Part shown: one piece after another, positions 11,004 to 25,400 of the stretch
Layout of the letters: each line of letters starts with the position of its first letter
Numbering within the stretch: position 1 is the first letter of the stretch
NCBI GenBank assembly: GCA_013399895.1
Contig: VXBA01005482.1
Coordinates: forward strand, 62,001 to 126,000
DNA length: 64,000 nt
From: Serilophus lunatus
Lineage: Eukaryota; Chordata; Aves; Passeriformes; Eurylaimidae
Direction: 5' to 3'
The notes under the pieces: model-generated
What the model was told of the DNA's origin: nothing
The model's input: only the letters and a program-made list of their open reading frames with translations
The model's database searches: none
Position numbers and translations under genes: made by a program

Positions 11004-14000
11004 AGTGGTTTTTTGGCTCATTCAGAAAGGACATCCCACATTTTAGCACTGAAACAGGTGAAAAAACAATGAAAGAAATGCACAGATAAGTCAGCTAGAG
11101 GCGACACCATGACAATAAGGTGCAAAGAACAGAGTTTGCAGAGCTAGTTTTTGATCTGTGTCAGTCTTCCTAAATGGCAGTTTCAGCTCTCCTCCTCTGT
11201 AGATGAGTTAAACGAAGAAATGCCCTGAGGGTGAAGACAAGAAACTTGATTTTTAAGAAGCTGTGAAAAAAGAAGGAAACCAGTGTTAACATGGTCCAAA
11301 AGCAACCAGAGAGAAAGATATAAATAGCAGTTTCTGACCCTGATGTAAGGATGACTTTGTGAGTACAGTGAAAGAGAGAAGATAGTTGGTTTACATGATG
11401 TACCTGATTGACTAGTTTCAGTGGTGTAACCAAATCTTTAAAAACATCTGTGATAAAAATAAATAAGGATACACTGGACTCCAGGTGCTCAGAATTTCCT
11501 TTCATCATATAGGTGTCAGTGTTTTGCCAAAGAAGTAGTCAGTTGTAATGATTGCCACCTTGGCTCAAGTAAAATGACCTCAGCAGTGTCACGGTGGCTA
11601 TACACCCAGCAGAGAATGATTTGCAGTGAAATGCAAGCAGGATAAACTGGCAGCCCTCAAGAGGCCGATTGTAATCCACAGTGTGCAGTTCTGCAGAGTA
11701 AGCAGCATAGGACAGACCTCTTCAGTCTGTTTTTGCTGTCATGCGCTCTCAAAGTTCCTGGGGTTCCCTGGCAACAGTGTCTATGTTTGTTCTCAATATA
11801 GGTGGCCCTTATACACATAGCTCCATGGAATATTCCCAGCAGTAGTAACTACTTTCCCAAGAAGAGTGTGTGGAATCACATGTAAGCTTGACTTCATCTG
11901 AATTATTTGTGCACCAAAAGTTAAACACATGCAGAATCATGTTACCAACTACTGAACCCAACTGAGTATCAGAGTGTAGAGAAAAAAGCTCTGTTTGCAG
12001 CTCTCCAACTTTTGCATTATAGGTTACAAACCTCACAGCAAGTACGAATGTCCCCTTTTTAATTTGGCCAAAATCAAAATTCTTCTATCCACTTTATTAT
12101 GAAGGAAGTTGTTATTCCATCTTATACCTGCAGGACACTGGGAAACATTTGAGAGTTGTTTTCTTTTTCTCAAAGACGTGATTTTCACAGAATCTTTCCT
12201 TGTCTCAAAAAAAGCACCAAAACACTCTAGATTTTCTTGTTGCCACAACTTTCAACCTCATCCCAAAACTTCTTTTTAAACACATGACTTTTCAGTCCTG
12301 TGTTTAGCAGAAAGTAAACAAGTGTTGAAGTATTTGCTATAAAATTTAAATTTCCAAAGTATAAAGGATTCTTACTAATAAGAAAAAAAGACTGTTAGAG
12401 TAGTGAATGCAAGGAACAAAGCAAAAATCTCTGTGTTTAAAAAAACCAAACAAGCATACATGGAAAGAAACAATTACAGAGCCATAGCTTATCTCACCTG
12501 AGTGCCCATCATCCCATTTACTTATGAGGAAATTCTATTATCTGGCTATCTAGAAGATGTTTACATACTTCTGCATTATTCTGCTTTGTGAAGAGTGCAA
12601 AGGAAGAGCAAACTTAAAGCTGGAAATCAAAACAAGCACATAAGGAAATAGTTCTGCTTTACTGCATCTGTTACCAGAGACGGATGAGGAAAATGTAGCA
12701 GAAGCAATGAAAAAAACAAATTATTGTTGTTGTTGTTGTTGTTGTTGTTGTTATTATTATTATTATTATTAAACATAATGTTGCCAAATCCAAGGACAAC
12801 ACAAAATTCATATCTACCTCTAGCCTGAAAAGCAAGCAAGTCTCAGTCTCAGAATATGTGCTCTTGTGCCTTGCATGTTCCTTTATCACAGGAGAGTAAT
12901 GTATTCAATGTGTTACTCATGCTGTTCCCTATTTTTTCAACCCCACTACCTACCATCTCCCTATTTTCCACACTCAGATTGGCTTCTAAAGTACACTGTG
13001 TTTCTGCCTAAAGCATTACCTACTTCAGCTGTAGCCTTCAGTCACCTGAAGAGCTAGCTTTTATCATCCTTCGTCTGATGAGAGGTAATTTTATGAACAT
13101 ACCTGGGAGTTTTCTCTCTTGCTGATTTATTCACAGACCACTTTGGAATACTAAAAAATATCTGACATAGTTCAATTATTTCCTATTCTTGCACTTGCTC
13201 TGTCTTTTCCCTTTGTGCCAAAATCAACATTATGGATAGACATAAATTTTGCTTGTAGTTCTGTTGGCTTTCTCCAAGTTTGTCTGTAGTCACTTTAGAC
13301 TCTCTGAATAGTTAATAATTTCCTGCACAAAATCATTGGATAATACTAGATTTGATTCTTACCAGAGTAAAAACCTGATTATTCTATTTCCAGTGTCAAC
13401 ATTTGTACAAATAGGAGCATTTACATTTAAGATGGATGACCAAGAAGAAAAACAAGAAAACTCTTTGGCTTAATTTTGTTGTTCTTGGCACAATGCACAG
13501 CTGTGACTCCCTAAATTTATGGATTTAAGTTCTATTTGCTTTAAAAATGCTTGAAAAATCATCTTTTTTTTTTCTTTTGTGCACATTTACTGTAGGCCAT
13601 AATTCATTGAAATATTGCCAGATTCCATAGAAAACATAAATCTTCAAAGGAGCCTCTGATTCTTGATCATGAAGGGAGTAGGGGGAAGAGAGAGCACTAA
13701 CAATTTTTAGGATGTTGGGGATTTAAGTTTAGGTTTCTCATTGGAATTAAGCAGATAACCCTGAGCACTGGGTTATATTTGCTCTGCAATTGCATTTTAT
13801 CTTCACTAGAAGTTCCATTCTGGATCTACAATTTCTTAACAGAATTATAGCTAAAAGCAGCAAAAGTCTGGCAAATGTTTTGTTTACAACAAATTAATTT
13901 GTCAAGGTATTTCTTCATCAGGGAGTGAAACATCTCCATTTGTTACCTGTTCAAAAATTTATGTGATTTCTAAATAATACATCAGAGTAAAATACATTGA

Positions 14001-15717
14001 AGCCATCATTAATATATCTCTTTGAGTATTCCATTTACAAAATATTACAACAGACAGGAGATATAACTCACATCTTCATCTTTTTGTATGCCAACAGGCT
14101 GTGCCAACAGACTTCACTTTAATCCAACTCATGCAAGCCTGTCACGCCTATTAATTCTTATCATGAGACAGTTCATTCCTCAGATTTTTTTCTAAAAGCA
14201 CATGGTACTTTGAGAACCAGAGGGAATTAACGAAGTGGCATGAAAGGTACCTGGTACTAAAGTGTTTTAGAAGGTTCTCAGAAGGGAAGAGTCTTCAGTT
14301 CTGGCTTGTAAGACCTATGGTGACCACAAACAAGCCAGCTCCTGAAGTGCTCCAGGCCCATCTGAAGCTCCAGATATCTTCAAGGTAGATAATCTGTTCT
14401 AGGTTAAGTTTATGCAAGTGTTTCTTACTATACAGGAGCTCAGTCAGCATGATGTAGAGCTTTGCATATCTACTTCAGCAGCCATGGCTTGGTGCAGGCA
14501 CACAGCCAAGGAAATATCAGAAATAATACTGATATCTTCTGCACTATAACTGAGCATAAGACACTGCTCAATAAGTTTCTCTCTTTATCTGGAAGGCAAA
14601 CAGAGGTTCATGACAAAAAGAGTATTGCTGAACTGACCCCAGAGCTCTCCTCTCACTCTGATGTTTTACATACATGGGAGAGGAAGGATTAAATGGTTAT
14701 GAGACTCATGATATCTACTCAGGAATTTTTATCACCTGTTCCCATTGAATAACAATGTTTCATTTGCAAAATATCATTTCAACAATAAAATAACTTTTGT
14801 TTCTCTGCTATTATTTCTTAACCTCACAATTATTGCCTTACGATTTCTGCAAAGTCCACAATGATGACTTCTTCAAACCCTTCCTTCAACCCATTCCCTG
14901 ACCTTCCTAAAGACACCTGAGGACTGTCAAAGTTTTCCGACATCCCAAAACCACTTCCCACTGCCATTTCGTAGAAAGTCTTGGAAAATTGACATATTCT
15001 ACCCAACAGGCAAACACAGATTCACATCAGTATTATCATATCATGCATCTTTTTGTAGAACATACTACTATCTCCAAATTCTGGGTTTTCCCTATTTTTC
15101 AAACTTTTGGCTTTTAAGTTAAAAGGAAAGTGTGTTGGTTTGTATCTTGAACAGTTTCAAACTCACAGCTGATATTTAGCAAGATAGAAATAACAGTCTG
15201 CATTTTTCTTGCATAATTATGGGAAGAATGCACACAAAAGGTCAGAGTATACAGCCCTGAATCTTAAGTCTTCAACTGCCATAGGTTTGCAGAAGCCAAA
15301 ATCAGTCTCGCCCAAGGACAGTCTCTCTTCCGTGCTACAGTTGTTCACACTGAGTCCCAGACAGGACTCCATCCTGGGGCAGAGAAGCGCCTTTCTCTGA
15401 GTATTTCAGCACTTCCTCTTCTGTCTGGAACTACTAAAGCATCATAAAGAAGGAATGTAGCAGTGGCTGTGAAAGCCTGACTGAAGCTTTTTACCTAAAA
15501 ATGACTTGCTGTGTCAATGCTAGCTAAATTTGCTGTTTTCCTTACAGCTCAGGGTATTTGAATATGCAGCTACATAACACCTCAAGAACTGGAAACAAAT
15601 TTTTATTTTAAATCTTCAGGGCAAAAAGGGTCAGGAAAAATCCCCGAATTAACATCTAAGGCTCAGAAGACAATGAAAATCACCCTTCCAAATTGTTTTT
15701 TTACTCTTTTGCTAAGT
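11004..15717. other. Unique non-coding stretch
   Basis: I see no gene or recognised element. Open frames are short and lack known domains. A compound TTG/TTA microsatellite lies at 12724-12770. Confidence 0.6.
12724..12770 (+). repeat. Compound (TTG)n(TTA)n microsatellite
   Basis: About nine TTG units (12724-12750) run directly into about seven TTA units (12751-12770). An apparent poly-asparagine minus-strand frame across it is only the repeat translated. Confidence 0.95.
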
Positions 15718-15932
15718 CATGCCAGAGGAGGTTCAGGACAGGTTTGGACATTAAAAAAAGTAAATTGTCCAGGGAGATGGTGGAGTCACAGTCTCTGGAA
15801 CTGTTCAAGATGTGTCGGGATGTGGCACTTAGGGATATGGTTTAGGGGTGATTATAGTGCTAAGTCGATGGTTGGACTAGGTGATCTCTTCCAATCTTGT
15901 AGATTGTATGCTACTGTGTGATTCTATGCTTT
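15718..15932 (+). mobile_element. Short CR1 3' UTR fragment
   Basis: The segment contains the CR1 3' landmarks in order: GAGGTTCAGGACAGGT, CAGGGAGATGGTGGAGTCAC, GATGGTTGGACTAGGTGATC and a final GTGATTCTATG. Only the very end of the element is present, a typical result of incomplete reverse transcription. The frame is not preserved. Confidence 0.88.
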
Positions 15933-18900
15933 TTTTCAAGTGTCCACAGTTTTTGAGGATGATGGCCAAAGGCTGGATGTTTTGAGCTGGCAAGGGTGTA
16001 CTCAACAGACAACCAGTAAAAATTTTACACACTCCCCTCACGTAAGGAGTGTGCAGCAGTCCTCCTTATTACCATGGCCCAAGTAAAGCAAGAATGCATT
16101 TTAGCAGTAGAATGGGAATTTATCTACATACATATTAAGAGTCTAACAACAACCAGCTAGGTGAGTGTCTACATGATTACCTGGATATTTTCTATATAAC
16201 ATGTGCCCACAACTAAGTAATGGGTACATAATTTAAATTTCTAATTGGGAAAATTATTGTTGCACTAGGAAATTCCAGAATATTGTGAAAATATGATGTA
16301 GAAATATCCGTACATTTGCCCTGTTCTGAAATTCTTTTTGCTACCATATTTGGCCGTTGTTAGAGGCATGACACTAAGCTAGTTGGACCTTTGGTTTTAT
16401 GAAATATTTTCACCATTTCATTGCAAAAGTTAAGTCATATGGTGAATATTGAAACAAATCCAGCCTTTAAGACTATCTTATAGAAGATACTCTTACAATG
16501 ATCAGAGCAAAAGTATCTCAGCTTGTATATGGATACACCAGTAGAAAAAAAAGTGAGAAGGATTTGGATCTACTAAATTCTAATTCTTTGTTTAATTGAA
16601 GAATGATGTCACTGTATATCTGTACATTGTAATATGTAGGACAGTGAATAACTTCCTTTTTGCTTCTCCACTTGAACAGTATAGAGCATTTAGCTCAGAA
16701 TTTGTGAATGGTTACAGCCATGTCATATTTTGATTTTCTGAGAATGCTAAAATGAAAATAAATGAGGTTTTATATGAAGAGGACTATTGATTATTTCCAT
16801 TTCCTTGGGACATTCACAAGTTATTTCAGAGGACAGAGAAACAGCTTTCTGTTTAGTACCTTAGAAAATTATTAATTCACCTAAGGACCTAGTTTCAGTT
16901 ACTAGTTATTTTGGTCATTTCTGTTTGTGTAAATGGGAATGATTGGACCATCTCACATGTTGGATTCTGCTCTGCAGCACTTTATAGTCTATTTCAAAAA
17001 GAGTATTAAGCTTAGCTCTCTAGGTCCCTGACTTTTCTTTAAAGAGTATTTGTAGGAGGTGAACAAATAACACTAACATGGCTTGTGATAATGGTACTTG
17101 TGGCAAGTAGAACAGGGTAAAGCAACAGAAAACACTCAATTCGCCTTCCTGTTGCACATTCCTCTAGCTGCAGCTGACGTGAGGGTATGCAATCTGCTGA
17201 CCAGCTGGCATTTCCATATCAAGTTTCTTTTTAAAGTTATCATTTAGACCCGTGCCAGTGGCTGCTGTCATTACTTTTTTACAGTCATTGCAATTCTTCT
17301 TCTGATTTTGGTTAAAGTATAGAAATGTTTGACAAATATATTCATAAATTCAGAGGTATATTTTAAAATTTCTCCAAGCAATAGCTAACAACTTTTAAGT
17401 ACCATTACCACATTGCTGTTCCATACTTGTCAATTTATTGGAAGATACGGGTAAGGAATGTAATGTCTGTCACTGGACTATGTGAAGAATTATTTCATGC
17501 CTAAGTGAAACAAATATATTAATCTATAACGACTCTTCATTTTCTAAAATATTGTTAAATATCGCCTGACTAACAAGTAGAACTCTTGTATTTTACATAT
17601 AACTTTTATATTTTTCATTCACAGCACTGCACTAGCAGTATGAAACTGAAAACACATTCAACTATACAAGGAGAGGAGAGTTTATACACTAGTTGTCTCA
17701 TCAGTGCTACTTTAAAATGTCCAGATACCTGTAAAATTATATTTTTCATTCTGTAGAAGTTTAGACTTCAGGGCATTTTGTAGTGTAATTTCAAGCTAGT
17801 ATCAAAGTCAAGCATACATATTTTGAGGCATCTTTTTAATGACTATCAAATGTCAAAAAGAAAAGGTGTAGCTGTTGGCATCATGAGGATGACTACTTCC
17901 ACAAACCACTGAATATGACTAATCTAATATTTGATTATGTATAACTTTGGAAAGCACAAAGCTATGGCATATGCTAGTAGTATTTATGCAGACTTAAAAG
18001 TTATCTTCATGACAATTTTAGTGAGCCAGCTGTCAAAGATTTTGCTGTGATGTAATTATGCTCTCTTCTGTCTGTGTATTTATTTTTCTATATATTCTAT
18101 AAATATACAATGATTCATTAACAGATTAAGTAGCGAGACAATATTTGTATATTGTATCCATACAGTATGGGCAAGATTAAAGAGAGAGAAATGTACTATA
18201 AAGAGGTAGAATTCAGATCTGGATTAACCTGAAACTTCAGACCAGAACTGAAGTTCAGACATGTGCTGGAAACTAAGTTCTGAAAAGAGGGTAATATCTT
18301 ACCTAAGTGTACCAAGAATCTGATGAGCTGTCTAAATACAGTCTCAGTTTACAACTACAAAAACATCACAAACTCCTAATGTTTCCACTTTCTTGATCTA
18401 TCATACCTCTAATTCATATAAACTAGTATCACGCTGTAAAATTAAGAGTTACATCAAAGTACACTAGTCTGGAAAACTGTATCACTTTAAGTTTTATATT
18501 CAACGAGAAATAAATATTAAAGCAGGATAGAGCTGAACTGGTTAAATAGAACTGAAATGCCACTCTGTCCCGTTTTTCTGCCTTGGAAATAACCTCTTCC
18601 AAATTCTGCTTGAGCATCCTGTTCTTAGCGAAGTCCCTGAACTACAGAAACTGTTATAAGAATATTCTCATTCGCATCCTAGAACAACCTTCATCACTAT
18701 TCTATTCTCAGCTGAAAATACTGGCTTTTTCCTTGCCTCCCCCTCTGGAATATTTTAATTTCATAGCTATGTTATTTAACTTGATCTAGTGTTTGTTTGG
18801 GGCAGTAAGTGGAATCAGAGACTTTATAGAAATTAACATTCTATACTATTGCCTTCTTTAAATAGATAGTATCATTGACAAAAATAAAACAAAAAAACCT

Positions 18901-20407
18901 ACATGAGAACTGAAGATGTGCGGGCACTGAAATATTTTAATAATTGAATAATGCTTTCCTTTCTCTGTTTAGTCTGACAGATGACGATGTGTATTGAACA
19001 CTTTGGGACTAAATGATAGAGAAGATGAAAAAGCCATTTGAGAAGTGCCTTTCTTACTTCAAATGCTTCACTTTACCATTCAATCATGTTTCCATGTTGG
19101 GCATAATGTTTCTCTTACTAAGGCAATGTATAATTCACGTAAGTGGTACCAGTCACAATATAGTTCCAGCCTTCCTGTCCTGCAAATAATGTCTGTAAGT
19201 TTAAACCAATCTTTGATAAGAAAGACCTTCAGGAAAAGTTATTTTATTGTAACTTCTAATTATGAATTACAATTATATTTGTAATAGGAGAAGCCTGTAG
19301 TTTTTCCTAGCATAGGGAAATCTCTAGCATTTCTAGTAGCCAAAAATCTTCATACTTTTAGGAATTGTCCAGATTTCTTTAACTGTGCAAACTAGGGCCA
19401 GAATATGACCCTGCTCACAGCAGAGAACAGTTTGGCAGTGTAATTTTCTCAAAGCTGGTCTCTTAATCTTTTAGAAGGTCAGGAAATAAGAAGATAAATA
19501 TTTTATTTATATTTGTTTATTGCAGCCCTTGTCTTCTCCAGTGCAGACCATGGTCCCCTTAATGTGAGCAGTGGGAGTACATGGCCCCTTCTGTGCACAC
19601 AGCCTGAGAACTCAATGGCTGCCTGCAGCACCTCATGCACCAGCTGTCCTCCAGAGACAGCCTGCAAGGTGAGCCAAGGGTAGAAGGTGGGAGTCTTTTC
19701 CTCGCTCATTGAAGATACATGGAGCAGCAGCTAAAATGACACATAAAAAATGGCAGTTTACCAGCTGAAAGTAGAGCAGGAAATCAGACATTGGCGGATG
19801 TACTAGATTAAGACTCCATCCTACCTACCCAAATAACTTGTTTTATGTTTTTTAGCATTACTATTCTGTCTAAATATAACACACTATAATGTAATGATGT
19901 GTGCAAACTCACAAAGACTAAAGGACTTTGGATTAGTGAAACTCATATTTTTCAAATATAATATTTGCATGAGTCGCACTGAAACCAACACTTCATGAGT
20001 TCAAAAGTAGAAGCAAACGTTTTTGCAAAATATGTTTCCTGTGTTGCCTTTGAAAGTATTTTCCCTGATCTTGCAGATGCTGAATGAAATTGATACTTGT
20101 AGCATCAACAGCTGGCCTAGGCAGATTGATGGATGGGTTGCTCTGAAAACTAATAGTCCAGAAAACTTTCAGAGGTGCCTCACAAGAAGAAATCTGGAAG
20201 TCATGGGAAACCTAGTAGAGACGATAGTCCTAATGTCTGGCTATCTGAACTCAAGGACTTTCAGACCTATTATGGTCAATTTTAATGAAAATTTCATGTG
20301 GTACAGGCAAATTTTAAGAATAAGGAATGGGAAATGCCAAAAAATTGATGTGAATCTAAATTTCAGAACAAATGTATTTTATACTTGATAAGTCATTTAC
20401 TACACTG
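15933..20407. other. Unique non-coding stretch
   Basis: I see no gene. A GC-richer island of about 200 bases lies at 19503-19710. On its minus strand it reads as a 68-codon frame and ends in an A-rich tail. A 121-codon plus-strand frame at 20023-20388 matches nothing I know. Confidence 0.55.
19503..19710 (-). other. Unidentified GC-richer block with A-rich tail
   Basis: This block is richer in G and C than its surroundings. On the minus strand it holds a 68-codon open frame and ends in repeated AATAA-type sequence. It could be an unrecognised retrocopy 3' end or an old repeat. I do not recognise the protein, and a chance frame is equally possible. Confidence 0.25.
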
Positions 20408-21029
20408 CTAAGAATGATGTGGAGATGCTGATAGATGGGAAGCTGCACATGAGCGAACAGTGTGCACTTGCAACTCAGAAAGCCAATTGTATCCTGGGCT
20501 ACATTTAGAGAATGCTGACTAGCACACTGTGGAAGGTAATTTTGGCTCTCTACTCCGCTCTCATGAGACCCCAGCTGAAATACTGCACCCAGCTCTGGAT
20601 TCTTAGGACAGGAAAGACATTGATCTGTTGGATGAGTCCAGAGGAGGACCACAAAAATGATTAGAAGGCTGGAGCACTTGTCCTGTGACAACAGGCTGAC
20701 AGAGTTGAGGTTGTTCAACACGGAAAAGAGAAGGCTTTGGGAAGACCTTATCACAGTCTTTCAATAGTTAAAGAGGATTTATGAGAAAGATGGGGATAGC
20801 CTTAAAGTAGGGCCTATTGCAGTAGGTTTTAAACTAAAAGATGGTATATTCAGATTAGATATAAAGAACTTTTTTATAAGAGTGGTGAAACACTGGAAAA
20901 GGTTGCCCAGAGAAGCTGTGGATGGTCCATCCCTGGAAACGTTCAAAGTGAGCTTGAATGGAGTTTATTGCAGAGGCAGTTGAGACCTTTAAAGGTCCAT
21001 TCCAACCCAAAGCATTCTATGATTCTATC
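20408..21029 (+). mobile_element. CR1 LINE copy, 5'-truncated, complete 3' end
   Basis: The order of landmarks is CR1-like: GATGGGAAGCTGCACATGAG, CAGAAAGCCAATTGTATCCT, TGCACCCAGCTCTGG, GGAAAAGGTTGCCCAGAGA, then the tail CATTCTATGATTCTAT ending near 21028. It covers the last part of the reverse-transcriptase gene and the 3' UTR. Stops break the frame throughout. The 5' limit is approximate. Confidence 0.88.
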
Positions 21030-21804
21030 CTCTCAGCAGATCTTCCACGTCAAAAATGTGAAGCCATTTGCGAAACTATTATTTTAAGAATCAACCTCCA
21101 GTTTGGCTAAGCTTTCATTTTCTAACACTCTACAACATATTTCAAGAATGTAACTATTTCATGATACTATGTTTTTGTAAAAGTGGTTGCACTGTGTAAG
21201 AGATACATGGAAAGGCAGATCACCTTGCTCGAGATACATCTGTAAAAACAGCTGGTGTCCTTTGCAGTGGGGCATGAAACAGGGACTGAGTCAAGTTATA
21301 GAAATTTTCCTTTCTAATAAAATTGAGGTTAGACACAGAAAATTATCACATGAATAAATAAGGGCTTGGAGTTTAATAGAATATTTCAGAGAATTCAGGG
21401 AAATGGTCTACCCTATTCCCAAAGACAACTGACTAAAAATAAAATAATACAAATTTATTTTCTTATGACCCAATATGTAATGGCTTTAAATTGTTTAAAA
21501 ATGCAGAGGCAAACCTTATTTCTAACAAAGAATTTTCTAAAAACTTTAGACAGTTACAACATTTTGGACACTATTGTGACTTGCTACACTTGATCAGTTT
21601 TAAGTACTACGTTTTGTTTTGTTATGACCATGTAAATTTTTGACGCCTTAAAAGTAACAACTGCAATCATTATCTCTAACCTTTCAGCAGCATTAACAGA
21701 TTTTATAAGAAATATAGTATTTTTATTAAAGGGACATTTTGTTCCCAAGAAGAAAAATGGTTCCTTTAAGGCAGGAACTTATAAAACGACAAATCTAACA
21801 CTTT

Positions 21805-21805
<1 letters not shown>

Positions 21806-21833
<28 letters not shown>
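21806..21833 (+). repeat. 28-base T run
   Basis: This is an uninterrupted run of 28 T. It could be the antisense poly(A) of a retrocopy, but the adjoining sequence is not one I recognise. Confidence 0.9.
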
Positions 21834-21836
<3 letters not shown>

Positions 21837-22434
21837 GTCTGCTCCCCTGGCTCCACAACAAGAAGCCATGAAAGGACTGTGCCCTGAAACAGGGAAGTCC
21901 CTACCTATGGCTTATGCTTAAGAGGTGATACCGGCCTGCTTTGTAGATCCAAAAAAAACATTTCCAAACTTCCAACTCTGTAAGTGTTGGCTTCACAGTA
22001 GGAGCCTGAGACCCCTTCCAGCAGGGTGGTGGAGCTCAGTCACGCTGCAGACGTAGAGTATGCAGCCTGGAAATGCTCCTGGAGCTACCTAACCCAGAGC
22101 TGCCTGGCAGCATTACATCTGGCCAGGTTCAGAATCCAGGTCAGGCTCAAATCCTCTGAAAGCTTGTTAAAACTGAGACATTTTGGACAAGACATTCAAG
22201 ACTCAACAAAAAAGGCATTTTTTAAAGTAAAGTGAAGTAAATTTTTTCACTGTGCAATTCACAACAAATTCCAGCTGTGTGTTAACTCATAACATAAACA
22301 GCAAAGGCTTGACTTTTGGCTACCTTCACTATCTCTCATCTATAGCTCTTTCTAAGGAAGATATCTGTCTCTAGTAAGGTGCTAAGTTTCTTGTTTCTCT
22401 TGATTCCTTTGTGAGTGTTATCACATGATCAGAC

Positions 22435-22448
22435 TTTTTTTTTTTTTT
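22435..22448 (+). repeat. 14-base T run
   Basis: Homopolymer tract in unique DNA. Confidence 0.85.
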
Positions 22449-25400
22449 ATGGTCAGTAATTAGTATTATTCCCCACAAAAGCCTCTGACACAGGAAAATA
22501 ATTATTCCCGTTTTAAAGTCAAAGCATAAAACACTAGCTTAAAACATAAAAAACCCACATAAAACTTAAATGGTTGGTACAGGATATCTGTGGATGCACT
22601 AAGACATTAACCTGATTTTTTGAGTTCTTATTCCAACCTGCTTTGCTGACCCCAGAATTTCTGCTTCCATCTTTTTTTCCCCTTACTGAAGCAGAACTGG
22701 CTCAATGCCACATTTTTGTTTTTCAGCTGCATCTATTTAATTAGGAGTCAGTTCCCAAAAGAAGGACAAAGTGATTATACTTCCATGTGAATTTTCAGAA
22801 TGTTTGTCTGATTATAGCTATATGAATGAAAATAATGTATGAGTGTATAAATAGAAAATTAAAGATTTATTGCGGCTTCTTTGAAAGTCCAGAATGCATC
22901 TCAGAAGACAGAAAAGGAAACTGAAAAAACTAATTATTCCAGCTGATAATGTTTGTTCTCTCAAGTTTAAAATCCATGTCAGAGAAGGCTAATGAAACAA
23001 GCCCACCAGCAGTGGCTAAATCTATTAACTTCTTTTATTATTTTAGCATAAAAATATTTTAAAAATTAAAAAATTAGTAATAAACATGTTTAATTAATCA
23101 GCATATAGATCAGAACAGCTAAGATTTATGGGTATTAAATGCTGAATTATTCTGAGAATGAACATGACCTTTAATATTATTATTTTGCCAGAAATATTAC
23201 TGTTTTTTTGTTTTGTTAGCTGAATGTGGATTTTGAAATAGAATCACTTCCTACAGAGCTGCTTTTGACAGTCAGAAAAATTTAAACTACAGCCTCAGAC
23301 CATCTTCTTCTTGCACCACACAGTGACTCCCTAGCGGATGAAGAGTCACTTTAAGGGAATTTCCAGGCCTTTTTTCGGTGATTGTGGCTTCAATTATCGC
23401 ATATGCCATTAGCAGTATCTCCAAAAACAATAAAAGTTTATTTTCCTTCCTAGTTTGAGAGTAGAGGTAAAGAGGACATCCAAAAAAGATAAAAAGTCAA
23501 AATGCTAAACCAATGGTAGAGTATTTCCTAGTTAGACTGCAGAAAGGCGGGGAGGGGGCATGGCGGGGTGGAGAGGAATCTGACATGACATTGTAGGTAT
23601 TTGCACTTTAGTAGCTTCAATACAAGTTAAATTCCCTCTTCCATTCACCTAAAGTCCTCTAGGGAGATAAGCACACAATTGCCTCGTGTGTAACATGGGG
23701 GGGTTTATGGATCTTCAGTACTATCCCTCCTCTGTGACCCTCACTGCTCCACTTGTCTGTACGGCAGACAGGGCATTCAGAAGCAGAATCTTTTGTTCTG
23801 GAAGAGGAAAGGCTACGGTAAATCCTAATCCTTTGTTTTTGGCATCACAAGAGTATCCACAGCAACTGAATATGATGTGATACAGAAAGGAATGTGACTT
23901 CAAGTGCCAGCAGTTGATCATTGCCTGAGGAGCAAAAATCCTGTTGTCATATGGATACCCCCAGCAATGGCATATGCATGAAGCAAATGAAATAAACACA
24001 TCTGAAATACGCACAGAAACAGGTTGTTTTCTGGCAAATGTCATTTCTGCCTTAGGATACACTTTAGTCACCACAACAAAACACTGAGAGGAGTGAAGCA
24101 AGCAAAAGATGGCAACAGAGTTCTCAAGGCACCTCTGTCAATCACTGGCCGGCTATTTATTTAAAAGTTCAGCAGGAAATATAAGTAACTACAACAATTT
24201 TCTGCATTTTCCATTGTGTTTTCGGAGTACACATTATCTGTGTTGAATAAACAATTCAGATGAGAAAACTAAGGAGAAATCCAAAGTCTGAGGAGTAGTA
24301 AACTGCTTAGAAGTTGGCCCTAGAACTTTGGGCTTGGTAAAGTTCCCAGACTCACCTCAGATTTGCCTTAAGAGTATGACAAAAACCTTTTTGTTTTGTC
24401 TCTACAATACCTAGCACAATGAGGCCCTGATCCATGACTGGAGCCTCCAGGCATTGCCACAGCACAAACAAATAACAATAGCTTGCAGCCAAAGACATGG
24501 CTGGGAATTGCTTAGTAGGCAAACAAGCTTCTTATAGAAGTGTGTGCTCTCAGCACTTGCTCAGTTCACACAGCCCAGGGTTTTAGAACATGCTTTGTTG
24601 AAAAAAGCAACTGTTAGAAATATCCTCTTGACCCTGAATCAGGGCCAAGGAGATAGAAGATATTAGAGCCACTTCTCTGTATGTCTTACAGCACCGAAAT
24701 AGTCTCCCAGGACATGAGTTTGCTGTGTGTTTGACCACAGACTGCTTCCATAATGTCACAGCAAATACGTAAAACACTCATGCTTTGAGTAAACGCGTAG
24801 TAGGAAATCTTTACACTATTTATCCACCTATCTACATAATGCATGGATATGACTGAAAAAAAAATCTGCTGATTGAAGCATTGGGCTGGTACACTGAAAA
24901 CTTTTAGCTGTTTCCTGGCTCTGACACAGATATTTACATGCCCTTTGGCAATTCACTTCGTATAGCATTCTTTTCCTCCTTAAAACTAAAGGAAAACAAG
25001 AATAGTTTTCCTGCCTCACAACCATCATGAAGATTCCCAAGCATTCTTGAATATTCAGATGCTGTGTGATGAGGCCAAGGAGATCTACAGAAAGTTAGAC
25101 TAGCCTATCACTGAATTTGGGATGAGAACTCAACTTGATGCTATATGGAAAATAATTCTCAGGTTGCATTGCTTCCACTGCATTTTTCATTCCTAAAATA
25201 TGGATGAGTCTGGCTTCAAAATGTTACTTCAGTAATTCTCCAGCTCCACTGATTTTTTTCTTTCTTCAATAGTTACAAAAAAGTGTCAGTTTTAAGGTGT
25301 ACAGATTGAATGAAAGCTGAGCAATAATCTCAACTTTTAAAGACTACAGCTGTCTTTCTGTCTAGGTCCAATGCCCACAGGGAGCATAAGCAACATACAT

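Noticed and set aside
12627..12839. A poly-asparagine peptide on the minus strand
   Set aside because: It is the translation of the TTG/TTA microsatellite.
20023..20388. A 121-codon plus-strand frame upstream of a CR1 copy
   Set aside because: No known motif, no clear splice or promoter context, and not related to CR1 ORF2 as far as I can read.
21834..22240. Possible retrocopy next to the 28-base T run
   Set aside because: An antisense poly(A) would fit, but the adjoining sequence has no identifiable parent gene and no visible duplication.
23721..24101. A 126-codon minus-strand frame
   Set aside because: No domain or homology that I recognise. Its length is not surprising for 64 kb read in six frames.
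24640..25090. Two occurrences of GGCCAAGGAGAT
   Set aside because: Only about 12 bases are shared and the flanks differ, so this is likely coincidence.
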